NCBI RefSeq assembly: GCF_900111145.1
Contig: NZ_FOIR01000002.1
Location: 1,178,001-1,242,000 of the forward strand
Length of the DNA stretch: 64,000 bases
Origin: Roseivirga pacifica
Lineage (GTDB): Bacteria; Bacteroidota; Bacteroidia; Cytophagales; Cyclobacteriaceae
Direction of reading: 5' to 3'
The notes beneath the pieces were generated by a model. The model was not told the DNA's origin. It did no database searches and saw only the letters and a list, made by a program, of their open reading frames with translations. Shown here one piece after another: positions 1 to 8,301 of this stretch. Numbering within the stretch: position 1 is the first letter of the stretch; each line of letters opens with the position of its first letter. The translations under genes were made by a program, and so were the position numbers.

Positions 1-1522
1 TGACGAAGCGGCCAAACTAGCCTCGGCATTGCACAAGCTTGGTGTAGCACCCGGTGACCATGTCGCGTTACTGTCCAAAAACTGTGCCCATTGGTTAATT
101 GCTGATCTGGCAATTATGATGGCGGGTTGCGTTTCCATTCCTATTTACCCAACCCTTGGAGCCGATTCGATTCAGTCTATTTTGGAGCATAGCGAATCCA
201 AAGCGGTAATTATCGGTAAGCTTGATGATTATAGTAAACAACAGAGCGGTATACCTGACATTCTAAAAATAGGGGTTGAATTATACGGCATCAATGAGCA
301 ACATTCTTGGGAGCAGTTAGTAGCAGAAAGTAGTCCGTTAAGCAATATCCACCATCAAGAGGAGGATGAAATAATGACCATAATGTACACCTCAGGCACT
401 ACTGGTGCACCTAAAGGTGTAATGCACACAGTGAGTGCTTTTAATGAAATCAGTCTAACTGCCATAGAAAAAATAGCGCTTCCGCCACAGCCAAGGCTTT
501 TCTCATACTTACCGTTAACCCATATTGCTGAACGGGCGGGCATAGAAATGTCGGCTATTTATCGAGGTGGTGAAGTGAGCTTCCCTGAGTCACTCGATAC
601 TTTCGGGGAAGATTTAGCCACCTGCCAACCACACTTATTCTTTGGTGTACCAAGGATTTGGCAGAAATTCCAAGAGAAGATTTTGGAAAAAATGCCACAA
701 GAAAAACTCACAAAACTGATCAACCTACCAGTACTTGGCAGTATCATTAAAAAGAAGATCAGAAAGAAGTTGGGGCTATCCCAATCGGCTGCGAACTTTT
801 CTGGTGCAGCACCCATTGCCGTGAGTCTAAAGCAATGGTATAGAAAGCTAGGTATTGAAATTAACCAAGCCTATGGCATGACGGAAGACTGTATCTTATC
901 GCACTTCAATCTGCCCGGTGCCAATAAATTTGGAACAGTAGGGAAACCTATGCCCGGTGTTATTTCTAAACTTTCCGAAGAGGGCGAAATCTTGATAAAA
1001 AGTAATTGCTTGATGCACGGCTACTATAAAGAGCCAGAAAAATCGACCGCCATGTTTACCGAAGATGGATTCTTAAAAACTGGTGATATTGGTGAATTCG
1101 ATCATGATGGCTACCTCACCATAACCGGAAGGGTAAAAGATCAGTTTAAAACCGATAAAGGCAAATACATATCGCCAGCACCAATAGAGCTGGAACTACT
1201 GAAGAACACAGATATTGAGCAAGTATGCATTGTAGGCACAGGTATTCCTCAGCCAATTGCGTTAATCGTGCTTTCTGAGCAAGGCAAAAATAAAAGCCAA
1301 GTGCAAATTGACGAGTCAATTTGGACAACGATCAACCAAGTAAATCCAGCGCTTGAAAGCTTTGAAAAAGTAGCCAAAGCCGTAATAATGAAAGAGGACT
1401 GGACGATTGACAACGGCTTAATGACCCCTACTCTAAAGGTGAAAAGAAATCAAGTAGAAAAAATTCATATGCCGATGTATGCAGACTGGTTTAACCAATC
1501 GGAGAATGTGGTCCATGAATAA
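1..1522 (+). CDS. AMP-dependent long-chain acyl-CoA synthetase (5' truncated by window)
   Basis: This enzyme activates fatty acids to acyl-CoA through an acyl-adenylate. The reading frame is open from base 2 (DEAAKLASALHKLG...), so the true start lies upstream of the window and the TTG at 29 is only an internal codon. About 506 residues are visible, against roughly 600 in the family. The P-loop-like AMP-binding motif YTSGTTGAPKG lies near visible residue 129. QAYGMTED, the adenylate-contacting motif, follows in the middle. Near the C-terminus come TGDIGEFD and GRVKDQFKTDKGKYISP, the latter carrying the usual catalytic Lys region. It is likely a membrane-associated cytosolic enzyme of lipid metabolism. 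A weak hairpin (CGACT/AGTCG, about 1547-1560) follows the stop. The family call is firm; chain-length preference cannot be read. Confidence 0.93.
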   Translation, partial: DEAAKLASALHKLGVAPGDHVALLSKNCAHWLIADLAIMMAGCVSIPIYPTLGADSIQSILEHSESKAVIIGKLDDYSKQQSGIPDILKIGVELYGINEQHSWEQLVAESSPLSNIHHQEEDEIMTIMYTSGTTGAPKGVMHTVSAFNEISLTAIEKIALPPQPRLFSYLPLTHIAERAGIEMSAIYRGGEVSFPESLDTFGEDLATCQPHLFFGVPRIWQKFQEKILEKMPQEKLTKLINLPVLGSIIKKKIRKKLGLSQSAANFSGAAPIAVSLKQWYRKLGIEINQAYGMTEDCILSHFNLPGANKFGTVGKPMPGVISKLSEEGEILIKSNCLMHGYYKEPEKSTAMFTEDGFLKTGDIGEFDHDGYLTITGRVKDQFKTDKGKYISPAPIELELLKNTDIEQVCIVGTGIPQPIALIVLSEQGKNKSQVQIDESIWTTINQVNPALESFEKVAKAVIMKEDWTIDNGLMTPTLKVKRNQVEKIHMPMYADWFNQSENVVHE

Positions 1523-1655
1523 ACCATTTTGCTCAAACCATGAGAAGCGACTTTCAGTCGTTTCATGAATTACTAATTGCGAAAAGGCACAAACTTGAAC
1601 ATGTACACGGTATTAATCTGCAACCATTACAATCAGAAAGCTCAACCTCTAATAG

Positions 1656-2276
1656 CTACTTAATAGCCCTGAAGGACCAGTTGTTTACTACAGAAAGGAT
1701 TCTGAATGAAATTATATAGATGATGGTAAGTATAATTTGCAGATCAGCATTCACCTCCAATATCCCCATAAGCCAATAAAGAATACCTCCACTTAAACAT
1801 ACCGTGGCATAAATCTCCTTTCGAAAGATCAGTGGTATTTCATTTACCAAAGTATCGCGTAGTACTCCACCAAAAACGGCCGATATAGTACCCATCATAA
1901 TAGCTACTACCGGTGACAAGCCGAATGATAACGTTTTTTCTAACCCTAGAATAGTAAACAGCCCTATCCCAATCGAATCGAACAAAAACATGGTTTTACG
2001 CAATTTTTCGAAAAGGCGCTTAAAGAAGATGGCCGCTACAATACCCGCCAAAATAGCAACCAAATAATTGAGATCCGCCATCCAACCAACAGGTTGGCTC
2101 CCAATCAAAACATCGCGCAGGGTACCACCGCCAACTGCGGTAATAAATGCAATAACCGAAGCGCCAAAAAAGTCGAGTTCCTTTTTCGAAGCTATTAGCC
2201 ACCCACTCACCGCAAACACAAATGTTCCCGTAAGGTCTACTGCATAAATCAACTGTGTACTATCTATTTCCTGCAC
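1656..2276 (-). CDS. TRIC/UPF0126 family membrane protein (YadS/YicG-like)
   Basis: A 206-residue integral membrane protein made of two repeats of a three-helix unit. Each repeat carries the family's Gly-rich helix kink and conserved acidic stretch: GGGTLRDVLIG in the first half and GGVLRDTLVNEIP in the second. Seven hydrophobic segments are readable. The second repeat is followed by IFRKEIYA, another family signature. Prokaryotic homologues form trimeric monovalent-cation channels; a role in glycine uptake has also been proposed for some members. The length matches the family norm of about 205. It converges on the acyl-CoA ligase, with 133 bp of non-coding DNA between the stops, and has no obvious operon partner. 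The physiological substrate is not deducible here. Confidence 0.9.
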   Translation of the reverse strand: MQEIDSTQLIYAVDLTGTFVFAVSGWLIASKKELDFFGASVIAFITAVGGGTLRDVLIGSQPVGWMADLNYLVAILAGIVAAIFFKRLFEKLRKTMFLFDSIGIGLFTILGLEKTLSFGLSPVVAIMMGTISAVFGGVLRDTLVNEIPLIFRKEIYATVCLSGGILYWLMGILEVNADLQIILTIIYIISFRILSVVNNWSFRAIK

Positions 2277-2459
2277 TGCTTCAATTTTGGCGCGATATTA
2301 ATGTAAGAAAATCAATTACTCTGAAATGTTCGAAAATATTCTTGAACAAAACGCTCTTTTTTCTAACCTCCCCCGATCCAAACAGATATCCCACTTCGTT
2401 AGTAATCATGCAATCGAAGCAAAAGGAAATTCACCCAAACATCCCTTTCACCAGGTCAA

Positions 2460-2492
2460 CCGAAAGTCTAAAGCTTTCGGTTTTCTTTTTTT
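2460..2492 (+). terminator. Intrinsic terminator without an assigned upstream gene
   Basis: CCGAAAG (2460-2466) pairs perfectly with CTTTCGG (2474-2480) across a 7-nt loop and is followed by TTTTCTTTTTTT. The T-tract is only on the plus strand, so it terminates rightward transcription. The only plus-strand gene to the left ends at 1522, so it may end a small RNA or act as a leader attenuator for the gene at 2602. Confidence 0.6.
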
Positions 2493-2568
2493 GCATACAC
2501 CCAATGCAAATTGCAACACACCATTTACCTGTTTAAATAAACTAAGTGGGCTTTTTAGTGAATAGTTC

Positions 2569-2576
2569 TAGCTTTG
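2569..2576 (+). promoter_or_regulatory. Bacteroidota-type -7 element (TAGCTTTG)
   Basis: TAGCTTTG matches the TAnnTTTG -7 consensus of Bacteroidota primary sigma factors and lies 25 bp before the ATG at 2602. No clear -33 TTTG is visible, so this is a motif match only. It would give the KAS III-like gene its own short-leader transcript. Confidence 0.45.
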
Positions 2577-2601
2577 TGTACTACTCAATGCTTTAGAACA
2601 A

Positions 2602-3546
2602 ATGTTTATTAATACCGCATCGCATTATATTCCAGAGGAAATTATTCCCAACAGCTATTTTTTAGATAAAAACGGAATGGACGATGAGTCCATTATACGT
2701 AAGTCTGGCATTAAAAACAGACGCAGAGCCGCTGCCAACGAAAACACCAATACCTTGGCGGTTTCGGCAGTAGAAGCAGGAATTACCAACCTTCCGTACG
2801 ACATTACGGAAGTCGATTTGATTGTAGGTGCTACTTACACACCATACGACACAGTAGGCACTTTGGCGCATGTAGTACAGCAGAAGTATGAGATAGACAA
2901 GGCCATTGTTTTCTCAATCAGTTCGGCTTGTAGTTCATTTTTAAATGCTGTAGAAATTGTGGAAGGCTACTTTGCCTTGGGCAAAGCCACTAAGGCCATT
3001 ATTGTAAATGCAGAACACAACTGGGCTTACAACAATGAGGACGACCCGATAGCAGCACACCTTTGGGGCGATGGCGCTTCGGCTATATTCATTTCGAAAG
3101 AACGGATAAGCGAAAACGATCATGAGATACTAGACATTTCCACAGAAGGGCATGCACATATTGGCCGAGGACCAGGCGGGGTTTGCCTAAAACCAACGGA
3201 TGGAGGCATTATAATGCCCGATGGCCGCGATGTATTCTACAACGCCATTACGTATATGTCGGAAAAGACAGACAGCGTTTTAAAGCGAAATAATTTTGGA
3301 GTTGAAAACCTAGACTACCTCATTCCTCACCAAGCCAATATTCGTATTATCAATAAGGTGGCAGAAACCCTCTCCTTCCCTATTGAAAAGGTAGTGATTA
3401 ACATGGTTGAGCTAGGTAATACCGGAGCCGCCAGTTCGGCAATTGGCTACTCGCAAATATTCCACAGCATGAAAAAAGATGAACTAGCTGTAATTACCGT
3501 TTTTGGTGGAGGATATTCCAGTGGGGCTATGCTCGTTAAAGCATAA
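2602..3546 (+). CDS. 3-oxoacyl-ACP synthase III (KAS III/FabH-like)
   Basis: A thiolase-fold condensing enzyme of 314 residues that joins an acyl-CoA starter to malonyl-ACP or a related acceptor. The full catalytic triad is visible: Cys110 in SISSACSSFLNA, His243 in PHQANIRI and Asn273 in LGNTGAASS. The C-terminal GGGYSSGAMLV is typical of the family. The protein is slightly short (family about 320-335) but complete at both ends. The gene stands alone between a promoter motif and a terminator, away from any fatty-acid operon. It may therefore be a secondary FabH with a special starter unit rather than the housekeeping copy; that is inference. Confidence 0.92.
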   Translation: MFINTASHYIPEEIIPNSYFLDKNGMDDESIIRKSGIKNRRRAAANENTNTLAVSAVEAGITNLPYDITEVDLIVGATYTPYDTVGTLAHVVQQKYEIDKAIVFSISSACSSFLNAVEIVEGYFALGKATKAIIVNAEHNWAYNNEDDPIAAHLWGDGASAIFISKERISENDHEILDISTEGHAHIGRGPGGVCLKPTDGGIIMPDGRDVFYNAITYMSEKTDSVLKRNNFGVENLDYLIPHQANIRIINKVAETLSFPIEKVVINMVELGNTGAASSAIGYSQIFHSMKKDELAVITVFGGGYSSGAMLVKA

Positions 3547-3564
3547 ACCCATATTATATGACAT

Positions 3565-3590
3565 AAAAAAAGCCCCTCTCGGGGCTTTTT
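3565..3590 (+). terminator. Bidirectional intrinsic terminator
   Basis: AGCCCC-TCTC-GGGGCT (3571-3586) is flanked by A6 on the left and T5 on the right. It sits between the convergent KAS III-like gene and the M16 peptidase gene, so it can terminate both. Confidence 0.85.
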
Positions 3591-3611
3591 GCATTTATAT
3601 CCATTTGTTAT

Positions 3612-6464
3612 TTACTTCTCTATTTTCAGCGACTCTTCGTCTTTATTGATTAAAACAGGTTTTCCAAGGCCGGTATTTCCTAACCTAGGCAATTGCGTTT
3701 TACCATCGCCTACTACCACGTAAATCAGATCATCAGGGTTCATAAACTCATTAATCAACTTTTGAATCTCAGCCTTGTCCATTGCTTTCAACTCAGCCTC
3801 ATCTTTCTGTATGTAATCCAAGTCCAGATTGTATGTAGAGATATTCTGAAGAATACCGAGCAAACTTCCGTAAGTTTCGTAAGACTGCGTATTACTTCTA
3901 AGAATAGAATTCTTGGTTACCTCAACATCTTCATCAGAGAAATCTTCGCTATAGTTGTCGAGCAGTTCCTTGAAAAGGTCAACAGACTCTTTGGTTACAT
4001 TACTTCTTACGCTTGAAGATGCTTGGAAAACAGCCCCATCCATAGTTCTGCTGTAACCTGAGTAAGCACCATATGTATAGCCCTTTTCAAGCCTTAGTTC
4101 TTTAAAGAGAATTGAACCAGAACCTGACCCCAAACGATAGTTAGAAACAGATGCGGCAGCATAATCATCGTTACCATTTTCCATGGCCACTCTACCAATA
4201 TTAATTACCGATTGCTTGGCATCTGGGTAATCCACAAAGAAGATTCTGGAATCATCCACATTGGTTTTTACTTCATATTCCGGGAAGCTTACATCCTTCG
4301 GAATCCAAACCTCGAGGGTTGAAAGCGAATTCATCACATCTTCCTTTTCAATGGCTCCAACAAAATGGAATGAAGCAATTGAAGGAGAGAAATTCTTGCT
4401 ATAATAGGTCTTCAGGTCGTCTAGCGTAATTGAGGCTACTGAAGCTGCTGTTCCTGATGTTGGGTTCGAGAATATGTGCTCCTTGCCATAAAGCACCTCG
4501 TTAAATACGCGCGAAGCAATAGCATTCGGATTAGCATTGGACTGCTGAATGGCATTTAATGCAGAACTTTTAATTCGATCGAATTCCTTTTCATCCCATC
4601 TTGGTTCAAGTAAAATTTCCTTCACAATGCTCAGCACTTCATCATAATTTTTGGCCAAAGAGTTACCCGATATTGTAATGTATTCTCTGGAAGTACGAAC
4701 GCTTACGCTTGCCCCCAACTGTCCAAGCGCTTCTTCCAACTCCTCGGGAGTTTTATTGGCCGTACCTTCCATCAGCATATTATCGAGTAATGATGCTGTA
4801 CCTACTTTAGCAGGGTCATCCAAATACATTCCTCCTTTTATTCTAAGGCTAAATTGCGCCATAGGCAGTTCATCCTGATAAATATGGAATACCTTCATTC
4901 CATTCGAAAGCTCATCGGTAGCAATGCTTGGTGGTGCAAAACTTAATTCTCCGTCCAATTCAGGAATTACACTCCTATCAATTTTTGAAGGTGTTTTCTC
5001 AAATTCAACATCTCTTTCATACTTATCCAGGTTACCTTCAGCACCCTGAACAATTGGTTCTTCAACCACTTCGGCCATTACAGAGCCTTCCAAAACCAAG
5101 TCTTGCTGACCAACGGGTACAAAGCTGGTTGCCAAATAATGCTGTCCTTTAATATACTTGTTGTAAACCCTCATTACGTCCTCACGGGTCACGGCAAGTG
5201 TCTTTTCAAGGTTGGTAGAAATATAGCCTGGGTTACTGGTAAAGGTGTTGTAGCTAGCCAATTGATAGGCCTTGCTGAACACGCTCGAAACAGAGTTATA
5301 AACACCTGTTTCCGCACCAATTTTAATCCGCTCCATATCGGCATCGGTAAAACCTTCCTTTTCGAACTTCTCAAAACCCTCAAAAATTGCAGCCCTCAAA
5401 TCGTTAAGGTTTACACCATCAAAAGCCCTGGCTCCAACATTAAAAGTACCCGCGATCTCACTCGACCTGTTATATGCATAAACATTTGGTGCTAACTTCT
5501 TTTCTTCAACTATCACCTTGTACAATGGCGACTTCTTTCCGTCAGTTAGCAATTGTCCTAACATGTTCAGTGCCCACATGTCATTATTGTACTCTTCCAC
5601 CGTAGGCCAAATCATTTGAACATCTGGTAGGTTGGCAAACTTATCCTCGTGGTAGAAAAGCTTTGTTTCATCCAATACAGCTGGCATCGGCTCAATAGTT
5701 TCTACCGCTGGACCTGACCCTATTTCAGCAAAGTACTTGTTCACGAGCTCCTTTGCCTTGGTTATATCAATATCTCCGGCAATCGCCAAAGTGGCATTAC
5801 CTGCCCCATAATACTTGGCATAGAACTCCTTTACATCGGCAATAGTAGCGTTCTGTAAATCCTCCAAACTTCCAATTACGTCCCAGCTATATGGGTGGCC
5901 TTCAGGGTAAAGGTTTTTAAGCTGAACATAATCTTTGTGGCCGTAAGGACGGTTATCTACCCCTTGTCTTTTTTCGTTCTTTACAACCTGCTTTTCATTC
6001 TCCAAGCCCCATTCGGAAATGGTATTGATGAAAAAACCCATTCTGTCCGACTCCATCCAAAGTATCTTTTCCAGCGCATCGCTTGGCACCGTTTCAAAAT
6101 ACACTGTTTGGTCGGTGGATGTTCCTCCATTAAAAGTACCTCCCAGTTCATTTACATACTTAATAAAGTTACCTGCTCCTACATTTTCAGAGTTTTGAAA
6201 CAGCATATGCTCAAAAAAGTGTGCAAAGCCTGTTCTTCCCGGCTTTTCTCTATTCGACCCGACATGATAAAGTACCGCAACCGCTACTTTTGGGTCCGAC
6301 TTATCTTGGTGGAGCACAACCTCCAGGCCATTGTCTAAAACATATTTTTCGTAATCGAGGGAAAACTCATCCGAGGGCGTCTCAGAAGAGGTTTGGCAGG
6401 CCGAAATCATCAGGAATGACAACATCAAGCCAAAGCCCAGCTTGAATTTCAAGGATTTTTTCAT
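3612..6464 (-). CDS. M16 family zinc metallopeptidase, two-module lipoprotein
   Basis: A 950-residue insulinase/pitrilysin-type peptidase made of two fused M16 modules. The first has the inverted zinc motif HFFEH (His82, Glu85, His86). The second module, from about residue 500, has LLDNML at the equivalent place and lacks the metal ligands, as is usual for the structural half. The N-terminus is a lipoprotein signal ending LMISAC (Cys23), so it is probably anchored in a membrane facing the periplasm. The start was placed at the ATG at 6464: the upstream TTG at 6485 would only add seven residues before the signal peptide. It probably degrades peptides, which fits the POT peptide transporter encoded just upstream on the same strand, although a terminator separates them. 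Confidence 0.93.
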   Translation of the reverse strand: MKKSLKFKLGFGLMLSFLMISACQTSSETPSDEFSLDYEKYVLDNGLEVVLHQDKSDPKVAVAVLYHVGSNREKPGRTGFAHFFEHMLFQNSENVGAGNFIKYVNELGGTFNGGTSTDQTVYFETVPSDALEKILWMESDRMGFFINTISEWGLENEKQVVKNEKRQGVDNRPYGHKDYVQLKNLYPEGHPYSWDVIGSLEDLQNATIADVKEFYAKYYGAGNATLAIAGDIDITKAKELVNKYFAEIGSGPAVETIEPMPAVLDETKLFYHEDKFANLPDVQMIWPTVEEYNNDMWALNMLGQLLTDGKKSPLYKVIVEEKKLAPNVYAYNRSSEIAGTFNVGARAFDGVNLNDLRAAIFEGFEKFEKEGFTDADMERIKIGAETGVYNSVSSVFSKAYQLASYNTFTSNPGYISTNLEKTLAVTREDVMRVYNKYIKGQHYLATSFVPVGQQDLVLEGSVMAEVVEEPIVQGAEGNLDKYERDVEFEKTPSKIDRSVIPELDGELSFAPPSIATDELSNGMKVFHIYQDELPMAQFSLRIKGGMYLDDPAKVGTASLLDNMLMEGTANKTPEELEEALGQLGASVSVRTSREYITISGNSLAKNYDEVLSIVKEILLEPRWDEKEFDRIKSSALNAIQQSNANPNAIASRVFNEVLYGKEHIFSNPTSGTAASVASITLDDLKTYYSKNFSPSIASFHFVGAIEKEDVMNSLSTLEVWIPKDVSFPEYEVKTNVDDSRIFFVDYPDAKQSVINIGRVAMENGNDDYAAASVSNYRLGSGSGSILFKELRLEKGYTYGAYSGYSRTMDGAVFQASSSVRSNVTKESVDLFKELLDNYSEDFSDEDVEVTKNSILRSNTQSYETYGSLLGILQNISTYNLDLDYIQKDEAELKAMDKAEIQKLINEFMNPDDLIYVVVGDGKTQLPRLGNTGLGKPVLINKDEESLKIEK

Positions 6465-6495
6465 GTTAGTTTTATTGGTTTGCAACTAAAGCTAA

Positions 6496-6525
6496 CAAAA
6501 AAGCCGCCTGTAAGTATCAGGCGGC
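6496..6525 (-). terminator. Intrinsic terminator after the POT transporter gene
   Basis: GCCGCCTG (6503-6510) pairs with CAGGCGGC (6518-6525). Read on the minus strand the hairpin is followed by TTTTTTG. It ends transcription from the gene at 6555-8084, only about 32 bp before the peptidase ATG, so the peptidase promoter must be very compact or must rely on readthrough. Confidence 0.8.
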
Positions 6526-6554
6526 CATGTATTTATATAAATGGATTTTCTATT

Positions 6555-8084
6555 CTAGTGAACATTCTGCATCCATCGATTTAATAATGGTGAAAGTAAA
6601 AATACGATTACGGCACCACCAAGCGCGTACTGTGCAATCATTTCGAACCCGCCAATGTAAGTGTCTAAAGACGCAAAACCACGAATTTCAGCGCTATCAC
6701 TTTCTATAGCCAACTGCTTTCCTATAAAACCTACCACCTGAAATGCAAATGCCGAAGACAAGAACCAAACCCCCATCATAAATGCTACAATTCTTTTAGG
6801 TGAAAGGTCGGTGATTTTAGACAACCCAACTGGTGACATAAACAACTCACCAACCGAAATCAAAAAGTACATTACCAGTAAGTAAGCAAATGGAACCATT
6901 CCATTTTCATCGGCCGAAGCACCACTCAATGAAAGTACATAGAAGCTAATTCCGGCCAAGGCCAACCCTAAACCAAATTTATATGGTGTCCTTGGGTTCT
7001 TTTTCTTTTTGGCCAGAAAAGTCCATAGCAAAGAAATTGGAATGGAAAGAATAATAATGAACATTGAATTCAACGCATTAGTCTGTGCAGCATCAATAAT
7101 GCTCAAATTCACGTTTCTGTCAGCAAAAAGAGTAATTACACTACCCGACAATTCATGGAAACCCCAAAAAACCGTCATAAAGAGTGTAATGAATAAAGCC
7201 ACTGCCAATTTTTTACGTTCTGAAGGGTTAGCCTGGTATAATATGTAGCCGAGGTACAGCAGAATTACTACCCCAATTGTTTTAAAGAAAACATTCACAA
7301 AGTTTTGATCTCCAAAGAGGGTATCTCCACCACCAATAGCTTGGTAAGAAGATAACATAACTGCAATAATTGGTGCTGCTAAAAATGCAAGGATAGGAAC
7401 CATTGTCTTTTTCTTTACCCCTAGCATAGGTTTGTTCAAGGCTTCTTCTGAAGGGGCTAACCCTTTGTCCATAAACACTCCTTTCTTTATTCCACTCCAG
7501 AAGAAAAGAAGCCCTGTTAGCATCCCTATTCCCGCCAAACCAAAACCGTAATGCCAACCATATTCTCTACCTAGCCATCCGCAAAGTAATGGAGCTACAA
7601 ACCCCCCGATGTTAATTCCCATATAGAAAATGGTAAACCCAGAATCTTTTCTCGCATCACCATCTTTATACAAAGACCCTACAAAAGTGGAGATGTTAGG
7701 TTTGAAAAACCCATTGCCCACCACAATTAAGGCGAGTGCCAAAAAGAATGCCATATTATTTTCAACGGCCAAAACAAAATGACCAAGGGCCATTAAAACG
7801 CCACCTAACATAATGGACTTTCTAAAACCTAAAAGTTGATCAGAAATACGGCCACCAACAACCGTTGACGCATAAACCAAAGAACCGTAAGAAGAATAAA
7901 CAGCAGCTGCGGCCAAATCTCGAGTAGCTAGTGCTTCGAAAATCTCATTAACCATATACAGGGTTAAGAGTGCACGCATTCCATAAAAACTAAACCTCTC
8001 CCATAACTCTGCAAAGAATAAATAGAATAGGCCTTTAGGGTGGCCAAGTAATTCGGGTTCTGGCCTTGAGTTCGCGTCAGTCAT
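6555..8084 (-). CDS. Proton-dependent oligopeptide transporter (POT/PTR2, MFS)
   Basis: A 509-residue inner-membrane symporter that imports di- and tripeptides with protons. The N-terminus has the POT signature: GHPKGLFYLFFAELWERFSF followed by YGMRALLTLYMV, which includes the ExxERF motif. A second PTR2 signature (FTIFYMGINIGGFVAPLLCG) lies near residue 150. At least twelve hydrophobic segments follow, ending in a short charged tail. The length matches the family. The ATG at 8084 lies directly before conserved sequence. It is divergent from pckA across a 217-bp spacer. With the neighbouring M16 peptidase it suggests that peptides are a carbon and nitrogen source. Confidence 0.94.
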   Translation of the reverse strand: MTDANSRPEPELLGHPKGLFYLFFAELWERFSFYGMRALLTLYMVNEIFEALATRDLAAAAVYSSYGSLVYASTVVGGRISDQLLGFRKSIMLGGVLMALGHFVLAVENNMAFFLALALIVVGNGFFKPNISTFVGSLYKDGDARKDSGFTIFYMGINIGGFVAPLLCGWLGREYGWHYGFGLAGIGMLTGLLFFWSGIKKGVFMDKGLAPSEEALNKPMLGVKKKTMVPILAFLAAPIIAVMLSSYQAIGGGDTLFGDQNFVNVFFKTIGVVILLYLGYILYQANPSERKKLAVALFITLFMTVFWGFHELSGSVITLFADRNVNLSIIDAAQTNALNSMFIIILSIPISLLWTFLAKKKKNPRTPYKFGLGLALAGISFYVLSLSGASADENGMVPFAYLLVMYFLISVGELFMSPVGLSKITDLSPKRIVAFMMGVWFLSSAFAFQVVGFIGKQLAIESDSAEIRGFASLDTYIGGFEMIAQYALGGAVIVFLLSPLLNRWMQNVH

Positions 8085-8301
8085 AAAATTATCTTTGTTT
8101 AAAACGCTGAAAGTAACACGCCAAAACCCTTTTTACAAATACATTCTGACGTATGCATTCGATTTCATATACTACCGCAGGTGTAAACCTCACATTAAAG
8201 CTTGATATAAGTCAGTATTTCAGTCAGTTTTATTTCCGAATTTTGATTGGTAATACGTAATTGCAATCGTTTTCACAGAACCTGAAAATTAACCACAAAA
8301 A

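Larger units (their letters stand above)
2277..2601. other. 325-bp intergenic region with an orphan terminator and a promoter
   Basis: This gap lies between two divergent genes. It contains no credible gene: the overlapping short frames at 2255-2565 have no family resemblance and run straight through the terminator. It does hold an intrinsic terminator on the plus strand (2460-2492) with no recognised gene in front of it, and a TAnnTTTG promoter motif at 2569-2576 just before the KAS III-like gene. A small RNA or a leader transcript ending at the terminator is possible but unproven. Confidence 0.6.

Noticed and set aside
2255-2565. Two overlapping plus-strand frames before the KAS III-like gene
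   Set aside because: They run through the orphan terminator, have no family likeness and biased composition; treated as non-coding.
5103-6445. Several plus-strand frames opposite the M16 peptidase gene
   Set aside because: Antisense to a clear gene with catalytic motif and signal peptide; no independent evidence.
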